From assembly GCF_029963765.1 (NCBI RefSeq), contig NZ_JALBYU010000002.1:1-64000 (forward strand): a stretch of DNA of 64,000 bases, read 5' to 3'. Position 1 is the stretch's first letter, and the number at the start of each line of letters is the position of its first letter. Position numbers and translations under genes: made by a program. The notes below the pieces were generated by a model that saw nothing but the letters and a program-made list of their open reading frames with translations, did no database searches and was not told where the DNA came from. Origin of the DNA: Pseudomonas sp. UYIF39. Lineage in GTDB: Bacteria > Pseudomonadota > Gammaproteobacteria > Pseudomonadales > Pseudomonadaceae. This document shows, in pieces, positions 44,727-56,733 of the stretch.

Positions 44727-44819
44727 CCTGTGGGAGCGAGCTTGCTCGCGATAGCGGCGTGTCATTCAACATTAGAGTGACTGACAGGCCCACATCGCGA
44801 GCAAGCACGCTCCCACAGG
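44727..44819. repeat. REPIN (inverted REP pair)
   Basis: The left arm at 44727-44757 is identical through its first 31 bp to the left arm at 29182. The right arm at 44793-44819 is its inverse with one change. The loop is about 35 bp. It lies between choX and the SulP gene and is the same family as the 29.2-kb copy. Confidence 0.93.
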
Positions 44820-44865
44820 TGTCTGTCCTGCTACTCTTGCGCCAAAACCCCACCCGAGAGGACCC

Positions 44866-46434
44866 ATGGCCTTTCCAAGCCGCCATTCGCTCTTCCCCTT
44901 CCTCAGCTGGATGCCTCGGCAACCCCGCGCCAGTGTCGGTCGTGACCTGATTGTCGGCCTCAGCGGCGCGATTCTCGCGCTGCCGCAATCCATTGCCTAC
45001 GCGCTGATCGCCGGTCTCCCACCTGAATACGGTCTATATGCTGCGATTATCCCGGTGCTGATCGCCTGTCTCTGGGGTTCTTCGTGGCACTTGATCTGCG
45101 GTCCTACGGCGGCGATTTCTATCGTCTTGTACGCCAGCGTCAGTCCTCTGGCCGTTCCTGCGTCAGAGGACTACGTCACCCTGATCCTGTTACTGACGCT
45201 GCTTGCCGGCATTTTCCAGTGGCTGCTCGGTTTGCTGCGCTTCGGCGCCTTGGTGAATTTCGTCTCGCACTCGGTGGTGCTGGGTTTCACCCTCGGCGCG
45301 GGGGTGGTGATTGCCATCGGTCAACTGCCGAATTTGTTGGGGCTGGACTTGCCCAACCAGGCAACAGCGCTGAACAGCTTGATGATGCTGTTCAGTCATC
45401 TCGGCGAAGTGGATAAACCTTCGTTAATACTGGGCCTGGCGACGGTCGTCGTGGGCGTTATCTTGAAAGGGCTCCTGCCACGTTGGCCGACGCTGTTGAT
45501 CACTCTGATGCTGAGCGGATTGCTGGTCTGGCTCTGGCCATCGATGTTCGGCCATGTGAAGTTGGTCAGCGCATTTGTTGGCCGACTGCCGCCCTTCAGC
45601 CCGATGCCGCTGGATCTTGACCTGATTCTGCGCTTGCTGCCGAGCGCGGTGGCAGTGGGTATGCTCGGGCTGGTCACCAGTCTGTCGATTGCCCGATCCT
45701 TGTCGGCCCGCTCCCAGCAGTTGCTCGACGCCAACCAAGAGGTCCGCGCCCAGGGTTTATCGAACATGGTCGGTGCGTTTTTTTCCGGATCGCTGTCAGC
45801 CGGTTCCTTCACCCGCTCGGGCCTGAGCTACGAAGCGGGTGCCTGCTCGCCGATGGCCGGTGTTTTTTCGGCGGTGTGGGTGGCGCTGTTCGCCATCTTC
45901 GGCGCGAATTTGATCGCACACATTCCGATCCCGGCCATGGCCGGCAGCATTTTGTTGATCGCCTGGGGTCTGGTGGATCATCGCGGCATTCGCGCGTTGT
46001 TGCGGGTCAGCCGCGCCGAGTTCCTGGTCATGGCGCTGACCTGTGTCGCCACGCTGCTACTGGAATTGCAGACCGCGATCTACGCCGGGGTCCTGGCTTC
46101 GCTGTTCTTCTACCTCAAACGCACCTCGCAACCGCGAGTTCAGCATTGGCGAGAAGGGGATGAAGACATTCTGCGGGTTGGCGGTTCGATCTTTTTCGGC
46201 GCCAGCCATTACCTGCAAGTTCGCCTGCAACGGATGCACGGCGCGCGCGTGGTGATCGAAGCGCAGCAGATCAACTTCATCGACTATTCAGGCGTGGAGA
46301 TGCTGCACCAGGAAGCGCGGCGGCTATTGCGCCAGGATCGCAGCCTGACCCTGCGGCGCGCGCGGCCGCAGGTGGTGGAAGAGTTGCGCAAGCTTGAAGG
46401 CGCGGAGAAATGCCCGATCCGGTTTGAGGATTAA
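44866..46434 (+). CDS. SulP-family inorganic anion transporter
   Basis: 522-residue membrane protein with about 11-12 helices. The SulP signature is [20 protein letters not shown] near residue 50. [18 protein letters not shown] follows near 78 and [19 protein letters not shown] near 310. A shortened C-terminal STAS domain is at about 430-520 ([20 protein letters not shown]). Such proteins move sulfate, bicarbonate or other anions. Its position after betC-choX fits sulfate handling, but a REPIN separates it, so co-transcription is uncertain. Its stop overlaps the aroE stop by 4 bp. Confidence 0.9.
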   Translation: MAFPSRHSLFPFLSWMPRQPRASVGRDLIVGLSGAILALPQSIAYALIAGLPPEYGLYAAIIPVLIACLWGSSWHLICGPTAAISIVLYASVSPLAVPASEDYVTLILLLTLLAGIFQWLLGLLRFGALVNFVSHSVVLGFTLGAGVVIAIGQLPNLLGLDLPNQATALNSLMMLFSHLGEVDKPSLILGLATVVVGVILKGLLPRWPTLLITLMLSGLLVWLWPSMFGHVKLVSAFVGRLPPFSPMPLDLDLILRLLPSAVAVGMLGLVTSLSIARSLSARSQQLLDANQEVRAQGLSNMVGAFFSGSLSAGSFTRSGLSYEAGACSPMAGVFSAVWVALFAIFGANLIAHIPIPAMAGSILLIAWGLVDHRGIRALLRVSRAEFLVMALTCVATLLLELQTAIYAGVLASLFFYLKRTSQPRVQHWREGDEDILRVGGSIFFGASHYLQVRLQRMHGARVVIEAQQINFIDYSGVEMLHQEARRLLRQDRSLTLRRARPQVVEELRKLEGAEKCPIRFED

Positions 46435-47252
46435 AGCGCGAGTTGCCGACGCAACTCGGCCAGCACCGGCGCCGTGTCTGGGCGCACACCACGCCACAGG
46501 AAGAACGCTTCTGCCGCTTGTTCGGCGAGCATCCCCAAGCCATCCATCGACACCGCCGCGCCCTGTTCACTGGCCCAACGGCAGAATGAGGTCGGCTCCT
46601 TGCCGTACATCATGTCGTAGCACACCGTTTTGCCCGGCTCGATCAAACTGCTGGCAATCGGCGGTACTTCCCCTGACAGACTGGCGGATGTCGCGTTGAT
46701 GATCAGGTCCACCGACTCCTTCAACCAATCGAAACCGCTGGCCGACACCGGCCCCAGGTCCGCGAACAATTCCGCCAACAGTTCGGCTTTTTCCACCGTG
46801 CGGTTGGCGATAATTACCGAGGCGGGTTGCTCGGCCAGCAACGGCTCCAGCGCACCGCGCACCGCGCCGCCGGCACCGAGCAGCAGGATGCGTTTGCCTT
46901 TGAGGCTGAAACCGGCGTTGACCGTCAGGTCCCGCACCAGTCCGGCGCCATCGGTGTTGTCGCCCAGCAGGCTGCCATCAGCGAGTTTGCTCAGGGTGTT
47001 CACCGCACCGGCGCGTTGCGCCCGCGCCGTCAGACTGTTCGCCAGACGATAGGCCTCCTCCTTGAACGGTACCGTCACATTCGCCCCGCGCCCTTCGAGG
47101 AAAAACGTCCGGGCGCACGTAGAAAAATCGTCGAGTGGCGCCAGTAACGTGCTGTAGTCCAGTTTTTGAGCCGTCTGCTCGGCGAACAGACGGTGGATCA
47201 GCGGCGATTTGCTGTGGCCAATCGGGTTACCGAAAACGACATAACGGTCCAT
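46431..47252 (-). CDS. aroE: Shikimate dehydrogenase AroE
   Basis: 273 residues. It reduces 3-dehydroshikimate to shikimate with NADPH. The substrate site [13 protein letters not shown] is near residue 8 and the catalytic Lys lies in [11 protein letters not shown] near 59. The dinucleotide loop [13 protein letters not shown] is near 126 and [11 protein letters not shown] near 180. It lies 13 bp after hemF on the same strand, a conserved pair in Pseudomonas. Confidence 0.96.
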   Translation of the reverse strand: MDRYVVFGNPIGHSKSPLIHRLFAEQTAQKLDYSTLLAPLDDFSTCARTFFLEGRGANVTVPFKEEAYRLANSLTARAQRAGAVNTLSKLADGSLLGDNTDGAGLVRDLTVNAGFSLKGKRILLLGAGGAVRGALEPLLAEQPASVIIANRTVEKAELLAELFADLGPVSASGFDWLKESVDLIINATSASLSGEVPPIASSLIEPGKTVCYDMMYGKEPTSFCRWASEQGAAVSMDGLGMLAEQAAEAFFLWRGVRPDTAPVLAELRRQLAL

Positions 47253-47265
47253 CAGGATTCCTCGT

Positions 47266-48204
<939 letters not shown>

Positions 48205-48359
48205 CTACGCGGCGCTCCATCGGAGCGGGGGCCGGCGCAAATGGGCGCGTAGCATAACATCGCAGATGGACCTGCCGCAGTTGACGAAGATCAAGCATAG
48301 GAGTCCGATAGGGAGCTTCGCGCTACAACCCTAGTAGCTAAGACCTAAGGAGAGTTCTG

Positions 48360-49337
48360 ATGGCCAAGCGTATCCAGTTCCGCGCCCATGGCGGCCCCGA
48401 GGTGCTCGAGTATGTTGACTACCAACCCGCCGAGCCCGGCCCGCAGCAGGTTCGCGTCACCAACAAGGCCATCGGCCTGAATTTCATCGACACCTATTTC
48501 CGCAGCGGTCTCTATGCGCCGCCAGCCCTGCCATCGGGCCTGGGCTCGGAAGGCGCGGGCGTGGTCGAGGCCGTGGGCAGTGAAGTCACCCGGTTCAAGG
48601 TCGGTGATCGCGTGGCGTATGGCAGCGGTCCGTTGGGCGCCTACAGCGACGTTCACGTGTTGCCGGAGGCCAATCTGGTGCACCTGCCGGACGCGATCAG
48701 CTTCGAACAGGCCGCCGGCGTAATGCTCAAGGGCCTGACCGTGCAGTACCTGCTGCGTCAGACTTATGAGCTCAAGGGTGGCGAAACCATCCTGTTTCAC
48801 GCCGCGGCCGGTGGTGTCGGCTCCCTGGCTTGCCAATGGGCCAAGGCCTTGGGCGTGAAGTTGATCGGTACGGTCAGCTCACCGGAGAAAGCCGCATTGG
48901 CCAAGGCCAACGGCGCTTGGGCAACCATCGACTACAGCCATGAAAACGTCGCACAGCGCGTACTGGAATTGACTGACGGGAAAAAAGTCCCGGTGGTGTA
49001 CGACGGCGTCGGCAAGGACACTTGGCTGACTTCGCTAGATAGCGCGGCGCCTCGCGGTCTGGTGGTGAGCTTCGGCAATGCGTCGGGCGCGGTAGACGGG
49101 GTGAACCTGGGAATTCTGTCGGCAAAGGGTTCGCTGTACGTGACACGGCCTACGCTCGCGACTTACGCCAACAATGCCGAAAACCTGCAGCGTATGGCGG
49201 ATGACCTGTTCGAGATGATCATCAGCGGCAAGCTGAAAGTGGACATCAGCCAGAAGTATCCATTGGCCCAAGCAGCGAAGGCGCAGACCGAGTTGTCGGC
49301 GCGGCGTACGACGGGTTCGACTGTTCTGTTGCCTTGA
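48360..49337 (+). CDS. qor: NADPH:quinone oxidoreductase (zeta-crystallin type)
   Basis: 325-residue MDR-superfamily oxidoreductase without the structural or catalytic zinc sites. The N-terminal GroES-like fold covers about 1-120 (AIGLNFIDTYFRSGLY, GSEGAGVVEAVG). The Rossmann NADPH site is HAAAGGVGSLACQWAK near residue 144, and YDGVGKDTW lies near 215. Length and sequence are those of Qor. AAGGAGAG precedes the ATG. It is monocistronic, ending just before a REPIN. Confidence 0.92.
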   Translation: MAKRIQFRAHGGPEVLEYVDYQPAEPGPQQVRVTNKAIGLNFIDTYFRSGLYAPPALPSGLGSEGAGVVEAVGSEVTRFKVGDRVAYGSGPLGAYSDVHVLPEANLVHLPDAISFEQAAGVMLKGLTVQYLLRQTYELKGGETILFHAAAGGVGSLACQWAKALGVKLIGTVSSPEKAALAKANGAWATIDYSHENVAQRVLELTDGKKVPVVYDGVGKDTWLTSLDSAAPRGLVVSFGNASGAVDGVNLGILSAKGSLYVTRPTLATYANNAENLQRMADDLFEMIISGKLKVDISQKYPLAQAAKAQTELSARRTTGSTVLLP

Positions 49338-49344
49338 CGGACGC

Positions 49345-49467
49345 CATCGTCGGAACGCCGCCCAGACCAAGCTCGCTCCCACAGTGGATCGTTGTCGAAC
49401 ACAAATTCTGTGTTCACTGAAGATCTCCTGTGGGAGCGAGCTTGGTCCGGGCGGCGTTCCGACGATG
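49345..49467. repeat. REPIN of a second family
   Basis: Two 40-bp inverted arms (49345-49384 and 49428-49467) sharing GTGGGAGCGAGCTTGGTC and CGGCGTTCCGACGATG. They are separated by 43 bp that itself contains a small palindrome (CACAAATTCTGTGTT region). The arm sequence differs from the 29-kb and 44-kb REPINs beyond the first 16 bases and matches the single arm at 35-73. It lies between the convergent qor and tsaC genes. Confidence 0.93.
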
Positions 49468-49482
49468 AACGATGACGCGGTC

Positions 49483-50040
49483 TTAATCCGGGCGCACGAC
49501 ATGCCCGGTTGCCAGGTCTCGGATAACGCTCGGGTTCTTGCGCCCACCCAGATTCCCGCCCAGCACCAAATCAACCTGCCCACGGAAATACTGCTCCACG
49601 CGAATCCGTGTGCGCGCCGCCGGCTGGCCCTGTGGATTGGCCGAGGTCGACACCAGCGGCCCGACCAACGCACACAAATCCCGCACCTGCGGATGATCGC
49701 TGACCCGCAGCGCCACCGTTTCATGCACGCCGGTAATCCATTGGGGCAACATATTCTGATGCGGCACCAGCCAGGTGTTCGGCCCTGGCCAGGTGCTGGC
49801 CATGCGATCCATCCACAATTCAGGAAAGTCTTCGAAGAGGAAGTCGAACTGGCGAATGTTGTCGGCTACCAGAATCAACCCTTTTTCCACTGACCGCCCC
49901 TTGATCGCCAGCAGACGATAGACCGCCTCTTCGTCCCACGGGTCGCAACCCAGGCCCCAGACCGCTTCGGTTGGATAGGCAATCACCGCGCCTGCGCGAA
50001 TGGCTCGTGCGGCTTGTTGCACACGCCAACTGTTGACCAT
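49483..50040 (-). CDS. tsaC: TsaC, threonylcarbamoyl-AMP synthase
   Basis: 185-residue YrdC-domain enzyme that makes threonylcarbamoyl-AMP for the t6A37 modification of ANN-decoding tRNAs. The ATP/threonine site residues appear in [14 protein letters not shown] near residue 20, [13 protein letters not shown] near 48 and [16 protein letters not shown] near 138. The short (TsaC, not Sua5) form is complete. It lies 54 bp downstream of dprA in the same direction, a conserved pair. Confidence 0.95.
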   Translation of the reverse strand: MVNSWRVQQAARAIRAGAVIAYPTEAVWGLGCDPWDEEAVYRLLAIKGRSVEKGLILVADNIRQFDFLFEDFPELWMDRMASTWPGPNTWLVPHQNMLPQWITGVHETVALRVSDHPQVRDLCALVGPLVSTSANPQGQPAARTRIRVEQYFRGQVDLVLGGNLGGRKNPSVIRDLATGHVVRPD

Positions 50041-50094
50041 GAAAAACTCTCCGGAATAAGGCTCTGCGCAGTTTACCGATCTTCCTTATAAAAC

Positions 50095-51201
50095 CTAGCT
50101 CACCCGCGCAAACCAGCGCCCGCTTTCGCAGACCGCACGGCCGTCCATTTCCAGTTCCGTCAGCGCTGCCAGCACTTTCGGCAAGGTCCAGCCGCTGGTG
50201 ACGGACAACGCCTCACTGGTGTGGGGCGCCGCGTGAAGCAGCATGAGCAAGGGATGAGTCGCCGCAATCGAGGGTGTCTCTGTGGATAACGGCAACTGTT
50301 GCCAGCCACGCAAGGCGTCGAGGATATGCTCGATGGTTTCTACCAGCACCGCGCCATCGCGGATCAACTGATGGCAACCGCGAGCACCGGGATGATGGAT
50401 CGAGCCAGGGATCGCATACACCTCGCGTCCTTGTTCCGCCGCCAGCCTCGCAGTGATCAGTGATCCGCTGGCGACACTCGCCTCGACCACCAGCACGCCC
50501 AGGGATAAACCGCTGATGATTCGATTGCGCCGGGGGAAGTTACTGGCGGTCGGCCCGGCGTCCAGCGGGAACTCCGAAAGCACTGCGCTGCCTGAGGCGA
50601 TCATGGCGTCTGCCAGCCTTCGATTGCGCTGTGGATAAAACTTTTCAAGACCCGTGCCAAGTACACCGACCGTTCGCCCGCCCACGTCCAAAGCGGCTTG
50701 ATGCGCGGCGGCGTCGATGCCCAGCGCCAGACCGCTGGTAATGACAAAACCGGCGCCGGCCAGACTGCGGGAAAAGGCGGCGGCGGTGTCTATGCCTGGC
50801 CGCGAAGCGCGACGGCTGCCGACCATCGCCAGTTGCGGTTTTTCCAGAATGCCGGGATCGCCTGCCACGAATAACAGCGGCGGCGCATCACTGATTTCCG
50901 CCAGCAGTGCCGGGTAGTCAGGTTGGTCCCACATCAGTAAATACTGGCCCGGACGCTCTAACCAGGCCAATGCGTGGCCCGCGCCATCACGGATTTCACT
51001 GGAGCGCCTGGCCTCCGCGCAAGCGAGGGGCAAACCCAGTGAACGCCAGGCACTGGCCGGCGCGCTGATAGCCTTGGACGCCGAGCCGAAGGCCTCAAGC
51101 AATTTCTTGAAACGCGCAGGACCGAGTTCCGGCAGGCGATGCAAACGTAAACGAGCTTCCAGTTCCGCAGGGGAAACCGGTGCAAAAGCAGACAGCGACA
51201 T
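50095..51201 (-). CDS. dprA: DNA-processing protein DprA
   Basis: 368 residues. A helical N-terminal SAM-like domain is at about 10-80 (LRLHRLPELGPARFKKLLEA). The Rossmann-type DprA core is at about 85-290 (AMVGSRRASRPG, TSGLALGIDAAAHQAAL, FPRRNRIISGLS, IPGSIHHPGARGCHQLIRDG). A C-terminal winged helix is at about 305-368. It loads RecA on incoming single strands during transformation and also occurs in non-competent bacteria. Two perfect DnaA boxes lie within the gene (50281 and 50630). Confidence 0.94.
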   Translation of the reverse strand: MSLSAFAPVSPAELEARLRLHRLPELGPARFKKLLEAFGSASKAISAPASAWRSLGLPLACAEARRSSEIRDGAGHALAWLERPGQYLLMWDQPDYPALLAEISDAPPLLFVAGDPGILEKPQLAMVGSRRASRPGIDTAAAFSRSLAGAGFVITSGLALGIDAAAHQAALDVGGRTVGVLGTGLEKFYPQRNRRLADAMIASGSAVLSEFPLDAGPTASNFPRRNRIISGLSLGVLVVEASVASGSLITARLAAEQGREVYAIPGSIHHPGARGCHQLIRDGAVLVETIEHILDALRGWQQLPLSTETPSIAATHPLLMLLHAAPHTSEALSVTSGWTLPKVLAALTELEMDGRAVCESGRWFARVS

Positions 51202-51280
51202 GGATCATCCTTGATCGTTATGAGCCCCGTTCAAACGGGAATAAGCTGTGGATAACTCTGTTGGTAACTTGTAGAGCCTG

Positions 51281-52306
51281 TTAAGGATTTCGCACCTTGT
51301 CCAGTACCGCCAGGGAGCGTGATGCGTTGAGCACCAGCCCGTAGCTGAGCTTGTCATAGGTGCGGAAAACCATCAGCAGACCGGCGCGTTCATCCGGGAT
51401 TTTCAGTGGCTGACCGGTGATCCGGTCACGCACGGTCTCGCCGGTTTTCATCACCACCAACACGTTGCCTTCGGCCAAGCCATCGCGATGGCCCTTGTTC
51501 AGCGTGACCACATCCAGCGCGCCAATTTGGGTAACCCCGCGCGGCACGTCGATAATCAACCCGTTGATCTCGGTTTTTGGCGCACTGGGCATGAAGGTCG
51601 AGTTTATCGATCGCTCTTCACCGCTGAACAAGCGGTCGCCGAGGCGAACTTCCTGGGTCGTGCGTTGCAGCGCCAGGGTGGCGACATCGCCCTCGGTGGC
51701 CACAATCTCGCCACCGCCGATGTCGTCGGCATTGATCCCCAAAAATTCTTTACTTACAGGATCGGTGTAGACCTTGCCCTGACGGAAGATGCCGTAAACC
51801 GGCTGAGCCGGATCGAAGTGGCCGCGAGCGAAGATTCGATCACCGGTGCCACTGAGCACGCGTTCGGCATCGCCGGCGACGATATAAGGCGCCTTGTCGA
51901 AGTCCTCGACCGTGTCGACGATGCGGTTGCTCAGCAGAAAGCTGTTGATCGACTGCAGCGGAATGCTTGGGATCGCATCGGCAACCGGGCTGCTGCGGAT
52001 GCGTGGCGACAGCTTGATGGTGCCCCGGGAAGCGCCGCGATTGAGGGTCAGACGTGGTTGCCCGTTGACGTAGACCAGCGACAGCGAGTCGCCGGGGTAA
52101 ATCAGATTGGGGTTTTCGATCTGTGGATTGGCTTGCCAGAGTTCCGGCCATTTCCACGGTTCACGAAGGAATTTCCCCGAGATGTCCCAGAGTGTGTCAC
52201 CCGATACCACAGTGTATTGCTGTGGAAAACCTTCCTTGAGTTGCACTTGCCCGTGCGCCAAACCGGCCGAGGCCAGAAGGAGCAAGGCGAGTAGTGATTT
52301 CCTCAT
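51281..52306 (-). CDS. tsaP: LysM-domain protein, TsaP-like
   Basis: 341 residues. The ATG at 52306 (MRKSLLALLLLASAGLAHG) starts a signal peptide; upstream codons are excluded. The LysM domain is at about residues 30-80 (YTVVSGDTLWDISGKFLREPW, NLIYPGDSLSLVYVNG). The rest is a beta-rich domain as in TsaP, the peptidoglycan-binding partner of the type IV pilus secretin in P. aeruginosa (PA0020 by memory). The same dprA-side position supports that. A direct pilus role here is inferred. It is divergent from def. Confidence 0.88.
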   Translation of the reverse strand: MRKSLLALLLLASAGLAHGQVQLKEGFPQQYTVVSGDTLWDISGKFLREPWKWPELWQANPQIENPNLIYPGDSLSLVYVNGQPRLTLNRGASRGTIKLSPRIRSSPVADAIPSIPLQSINSFLLSNRIVDTVEDFDKAPYIVAGDAERVLSGTGDRIFARGHFDPAQPVYGIFRQGKVYTDPVSKEFLGINADDIGGGEIVATEGDVATLALQRTTQEVRLGDRLFSGEERSINSTFMPSAPKTEINGLIIDVPRGVTQIGALDVVTLNKGHRDGLAEGNVLVVMKTGETVRDRITGQPLKIPDERAGLLMVFRTYDKLSYGLVLNASRSLAVLDKVRNP

Positions 52307-52478
52307 GCGGTGAATCCCTTTATTATGTGCATTCGCGTAGAACGCCAGAGCCCTCGTGGCTCGCTCCCGACTCTTTACCAAAAAGAGAAGGAAGCTACGT
52401 TTTACAACGGTAGCCTGCATCTTCGGACCCGCCAGGCCATCGACCCGACATTACCTCAAACGTGCAGCAATTAAGCTT

Positions 52479-52985
52479 ATGGCCATTTTAGACATCCTCG
52501 AATTCCCCGACTCGCGCCTGCGCACTATCGCCAAACCTGTGGCCGTAGTGGACGACGAAGTGCGTCAGTTGGTCGATGACATGTTTGAAACAATGTATGA
52601 AGCGCCAGGCATCGGCCTCGCCGCGACCCAGGTCAACGTGCACAAACGTATCGTCGTGATGGACCTCTCCGAAGACCGCAGCGAACCACGGGTGTTCATC
52701 AACCCCGAGTTCGAAACCCTGACCGACGAGATGGAGCAATATCAGGAAGGCTGCCTCTCGGTGCCGGGCTTCTATGAAAACGTCGATCGCCCACAGAAGG
52801 TCAAAATCAAGGCCCTGGACCGCGACGGCCAGCCTTACGAACTGATCGCCGAAGGCTTGCTCGCAGTGTGCATCCAGCATGAATGCGACCACCTGAATGG
52901 CAAATTGTTCGTCGACTACCTGTCCAATCTCAAACGCGACCGAATCAAGAAGAAACTGGAAAAGCTCCATCGCCAGAACGCTTGA
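52479..52985 (+). CDS. def: Peptide deformylase
   Basis: 168-residue metalloenzyme removing the N-formyl group from nascent chains. The three family motifs are intact: GIGLAATQ near residue 45, EGCLSVPG near 89 and QHECDHLNG near 132 (Cys and two His as metal ligands). The ATG at 52479 ([20 protein letters not shown]) is the family start; 41 upstream codons are open but spurious. It heads the def-fmt-rsmB-trkA row, with a terminator after def. Confidence 0.97.
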   Translation: MAILDILEFPDSRLRTIAKPVAVVDDEVRQLVDDMFETMYEAPGIGLAATQVNVHKRIVVMDLSEDRSEPRVFINPEFETLTDEMEQYQEGCLSVPGFYENVDRPQKVKIKALDRDGQPYELIAEGLLAVCIQHECDHLNGKLFVDYLSNLKRDRIKKKLEKLHRQNA

Positions 52986-53000
52986 TGCGCTCCTTTCAAA

Positions 53001-53023
53001 GGCTTGCTGCGGCAAGCCTTTTT
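53001..53023 (+). terminator. Intrinsic terminator after def
   Basis: GGCTTGC (53001-53007) pairs with GCAAGCC (53012-53018) around TGCG, with flanking A-A/T-T pairs and a T5 run. It sits between def and fmt, 20 bp before the fmt ATG, and may attenuate rather than fully separate the two. Confidence 0.85.
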
Positions 53024-53042
53024 CTTTTGCGAGACCTTTTGA

Positions 53043-54002
53043 ATGACTGAGCCATTGCGCATCGTCTTTGCCGGCACCCCGGAATTCGCCGCCGAACACC
53101 TCAAGGCCCTGCTCGACAGCCCTTACGAGATGGTCGCGGTCTACACCCAACCGGACCGTCCGGCGGGTCGCGGGCAAAAGTTGATGCCAAGCCCGGTCAA
53201 GCAGTTGGCCCTGGAAAACAACATCCCGGTACTGCAACCGCCAACCCTGCGCAACGAAGACGCTCAGGCTGAACTGGCCGCACTCAAGCCGGACTTGCTG
53301 GTGGTGGTCGCCTACGGCCTGATCCTGCCGCAAGTCGTGCTGGATATTCCGCGCCTGGGTTGCATCAACAGCCACGCCTCCTTGCTGCCACGCTGGCGCG
53401 GTGCGGCGCCGATCCAGCGCGCCGTCGAAGCGGGCGACAGCGAAAGCGGTGTGACCGTGATGCGTATGGAACTGGGCCTCGACACCGGGCCGATGTTGCT
53501 GAAAGTCACCACACCGATCACCGGTGAAGACACCGGCGGCAGCCTCCACGACCGTCTGGCCGAAATGGGCCCTCCGGCGGTGATTCGGGCGATTGCCGGG
53601 CTCGCTGCCGGAACGCTGGAAGGCGACGTGCAGGACGACAGCCTCGCCACCTACGCGCACAAATTGAACAAGGACGAAGCGCGCATCGCCTGGAGCCGCC
53701 CGGCGGTTGAGCTGGAACGTCTGGCACGCGCCTTCAACCCATGGCCGATCTGCCACAGCACGCTGAATGGCGAAGCATTGAAGGTGCTGGCTGCGAGCCT
53801 CGCCGAAGGGAAGGGCGCTCCAGGTGAAATCCTCAGCGCCAGCAAGGAGGGTTTGATCGTCGCCTGCGGCGAGCAAGCCTTGTGTCTGACTCGTCTGCAA
53901 TTGCCCGGCGGCAAGGCGCTGAACTTCAGCGACTTGTTCAACAGCCGTCGTGAGAAATTCGCCGTCGGCACCGTCCTCGGTCAAGCGGCGGACGCTCAAT
54001 GA
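53043..54002 (+). CDS. fmt: Methionyl-tRNA formyltransferase
   Basis: 319 residues. It formylates initiator Met-tRNA using 10-formyl-THF. The N-terminal catalytic domain is at about 1-190 ([44 protein letters not shown]). The C-terminal oligonucleotide-binding-like domain is at about 205-310 ([16 protein letters not shown]). It overlaps rsmB by 4 bp (ATGA), an arrangement conserved in gammaproteobacteria. Confidence 0.97.
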   Translation: MTEPLRIVFAGTPEFAAEHLKALLDSPYEMVAVYTQPDRPAGRGQKLMPSPVKQLALENNIPVLQPPTLRNEDAQAELAALKPDLLVVVAYGLILPQVVLDIPRLGCINSHASLLPRWRGAAPIQRAVEAGDSESGVTVMRMELGLDTGPMLLKVTTPITGEDTGGSLHDRLAEMGPPAVIRAIAGLAAGTLEGDVQDDSLATYAHKLNKDEARIAWSRPAVELERLARAFNPWPICHSTLNGEALKVLAASLAEGKGAPGEILSASKEGLIVACGEQALCLTRLQLPGGKALNFSDLFNSRREKFAVGTVLGQAADAQ

Positions 54003-55309
54003 ATCCACGTCTGGCCGCCGCCAAGGCACTTGCTGCTGTTCTTAACGGAAAAGCCTCACTCAACAGTTCCCTGCCGACGCAGATGGACAAGGTTGAAGAT
54101 CGCGACCGCGGCTTCACCCAAGACCTGGCGTTCGGCACCGCTCGCTGGCAGCCGCGTTTGTCGGCGCTGGCGGCCAAGTTGCTGCAGAAGCCGTTCAAGG
54201 CAGCCGACGCCGATGTCGAAGCGCTGTTGCTGGTCGGTCTCTACCAGTTGCTCTACACCCGGGTTCCGGCCCATGCCGCCATCGGTGAAACCGTGGGTTG
54301 CGCCGACAAGCTGAAAAAGCCCTGGGCCAAGGCCTTGCTCAACGCCGTGTTGCGCCGCGCCCAGCGTGAAAGCGAAGCGCTGCTGGCCGAGCTGGAACAC
54401 GATCCGGTGGTGCGCACTGCCCACCCGCGCTGGCTGCAAAAATCCCTGAAGGCTTTCTGGCCTGAGCAGTGGGAAGCCATTTGTGCAGCGAACAACGCGC
54501 ATCCGCCGATGATCCTGCGCGTCAACCGTCGTCATCACAGCCGCGATGCTTATCTCGGGTTGCTGACCGACGCCGGCATCGCCGCCACGCCGTGTGTTTA
54601 CAGTCAGGACGGCATCATTCTCGAAGCCGCTGCCGACGTGCGCAGCCTGCCGGGTTTTGCCGAAGGCTGGATCAGCGTGCAGGACGAAGCCGCGCAACTG
54701 GCCGCCGATCTGCTCGACCTGGCACCGGGCCAACGGGTGCTGGACGCCTGCTGCGCACCGGGCGGCAAGACCTGCCACATCCTTGAAGCCGAGCCGGCAC
54801 TCGCCGGCGTGGTGGCGGTGGACCTGGAAGCCAAGCGTCTGGTGCGTGTGCGGGAAAACCTCGCACGCCTGGGCCTGAGCGCCGAACTGATCGCCGCCGA
54901 CGGCCGCGACACCGCCACCTGGTGGGATGGCAAACCGTTCCAGCGCATTCTGCTGGACGCGCCGTGCTCGGCCACCGGCGTCATCCGTCGTCATCCCGAC
55001 ATCAAGCTGACTCGCCAACCGGACGACATCGCTGCTCTGGCGGTACTTCAAGGTGAGCTGCTCGACGCCATGTGGATAACTTTGGAAGTCGGTGGAATTC
55101 TGCTTTACGCCACCTGCTCCACGCTGCCGACCGAGAACACCGAAGTCATTGAGGCCTTCCTCGCTCGCACGCCGGGCGCCCGTGAACTGGACCTCGCCAC
55201 TCAAGCCGGTATCAAGCAGCCTCACGGTCGCCAATTGCTGGCCCAGGACGGCGGCCACGACGGGTTCTACTACGCCAAGCTGATCAAGATCGCCGCCGCG
55301 CGCGGTTAA
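53999..55309 (+). CDS. rsmB: 16S rRNA m5C967 methyltransferase RsmB
   Basis: 436 residues. The N-terminal NusB-like RNA-binding domain is at about 5-130. The SAM-dependent methyltransferase is at about 155-430 ([52 protein letters not shown] with the catalytic Cys, [14 protein letters not shown] with the second Cys). Its start overlaps the fmt stop. A perfect DnaA box lies within it at 55071. Confidence 0.96.
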   Translation: MNPRLAAAKALAAVLNGKASLNSSLPTQMDKVEDRDRGFTQDLAFGTARWQPRLSALAAKLLQKPFKAADADVEALLLVGLYQLLYTRVPAHAAIGETVGCADKLKKPWAKALLNAVLRRAQRESEALLAELEHDPVVRTAHPRWLQKSLKAFWPEQWEAICAANNAHPPMILRVNRRHHSRDAYLGLLTDAGIAATPCVYSQDGIILEAAADVRSLPGFAEGWISVQDEAAQLAADLLDLAPGQRVLDACCAPGGKTCHILEAEPALAGVVAVDLEAKRLVRVRENLARLGLSAELIAADGRDTATWWDGKPFQRILLDAPCSATGVIRRHPDIKLTRQPDDIAALAVLQGELLDAMWITLEVGGILLYATCSTLPTENTEVIEAFLARTPGARELDLATQAGIKQPHGRQLLAQDGGHDGFYYAKLIKIAAARG

Positions 55310-55330
55310 TGGGTTTAAGGGAGTGACTGG

Positions 55331-56704
55331 ATGAAAATCATCATCCTCGGCGCAGGGCAGGTCGGCGGTTCGCTGGCAGAACACTTGGCCAGCGAGGCCA
55401 ACGACATCACCGTCGTCGACACGGACGGCGAACGCCTGCGCGACCTCGGCGATCGGCTGGACATCCGCACTGTGCAGGGCCGTGGCTCACTGCCGACGGT
55501 GCTGCGCCAGGCCGGCGCGGACGACGCCGACATGCTGGTGGCGGTGACCAACAGCGATGAAACCAACATGGTTGCCTGCCAGGTTGCCCACACCCTGTTC
55601 CACACGCCGACCAAAATCGCACGGGTGCGTGAAGCAGCCTACCTGACTCGCTCCGAGCTGTTCGACAACGAAGCGATTCCGGTGGATGTGCTGATCAGCC
55701 CGGAGCAAGTGGTCACCCATTACATCAAGCGCCTGATCCAGCATCCGGGCGCCTTGCAGGTGATCGACTTCGCCGAAGGCAAAGCCCAATTGGTGGCGGT
55801 GAAGGCTTACTACGGCGGCCCGCTGGTGGGCCAGCAACTGCGACAGTTGCGTGAGCACATGCCGAATGTCGAAACCCGTGTGGCGGCGATTTTCCGTCGT
55901 GATCGGCCGATCCTGCCGCAGGGCGATACGGTGATCGAGGCAGACGACGAAGTCTTTTTCATCGCCGCCAAGGCGAATATTCGCGCGGTGATGAGCGAAA
56001 TGCGCCGCCTCGATGAGAGCTACAAACGCATCGTCATCGCCGGCGGCGGGCAGATCGGTGAGCGTCTGGCCGAGGCCATCGAAAGCCGTTACCAAGTGAA
56101 GATCATCGAGATGAACCCGGCGCGCTGCCGTCATCTTTCGGACACCCTCGACAGCACCGTGGTGTTGCAGGGCAGTGCCTCCGACCGCGACTTGCTGATG
56201 GAAGAGAACATCGCCGACGCCGACCTTTTCCTGGCCCTGACCAACGACGATGAAGCCAACATCATGTCGTCGCTGCTGGCCAAGCGCCTGGGTGCGAAGA
56301 AGGTGATGACCATCATCAACAACCCGGCGTACGTCGACCTGATCCAGGGCGGCGACATCGACATCGCCATCAGCCCGCAATTGGCAACCATCGGCACTTT
56401 GCTGGCGCACGTGCGTCGCGGCGATATCGTCAGCGTGCACTCTTTGCGCCGGGGCGCGGCGGAAGCCATCGAGGCGATTGCCCACGGTGATGAAAAGTCG
56501 AGTAAGGTCATCGGCAAGGCCATTGAGAACATTGGCCTGCCGCCGGGCACCACCATTGGCGCAATCATCCGCGACGAAGAGGTGATCATTGCCCACGACG
56601 ACACCGTGATCGCGGCCGGCGACCATGTGATTCTGTTCCTTGTGGATAAAAAGCATATTCGGGATGTGGAAAAGCTGTTCCATGTGGGACTCAGCTTCTT
56701 CTGA
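55331..56704 (+). CDS. trkA: TrkA, potassium uptake regulatory subunit
   Basis: 457 residues with two RCK repeats. Each has a nucleotide-binding Rossmann unit ([18 protein letters not shown] at the start, [18 protein letters not shown] near residue 235) followed by a TrkA-C ligand domain (about 140-225 and 370-455). It gates the Trk K+ channel in response to NAD(H)/ATP. The channel subunit TrkH is not in this window. It lies 21 bp after rsmB, probably co-transcribed. Confidence 0.96.
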   Translation: MKIIILGAGQVGGSLAEHLASEANDITVVDTDGERLRDLGDRLDIRTVQGRGSLPTVLRQAGADDADMLVAVTNSDETNMVACQVAHTLFHTPTKIARVREAAYLTRSELFDNEAIPVDVLISPEQVVTHYIKRLIQHPGALQVIDFAEGKAQLVAVKAYYGGPLVGQQLRQLREHMPNVETRVAAIFRRDRPILPQGDTVIEADDEVFFIAAKANIRAVMSEMRRLDESYKRIVIAGGGQIGERLAEAIESRYQVKIIEMNPARCRHLSDTLDSTVVLQGSASDRDLLMEENIADADLFLALTNDDEANIMSSLLAKRLGAKKVMTIINNPAYVDLIQGGDIDIAISPQLATIGTLLAHVRRGDIVSVHSLRRGAAEAIEAIAHGDEKSSKVIGKAIENIGLPPGTTIGAIIRDEEVIIAHDDTVIAAGDHVILFLVDKKHIRDVEKLFHVGLSFF

Positions 56705-56733
56705 TCTCGCTCTGTCCAAATGAGGTGCGATAG

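Noticed and set aside
45408..45416. AGTGGATAA as a further DnaA box
   Set aside because: One mismatch to TGTGGATAA; only perfect matches were counted.
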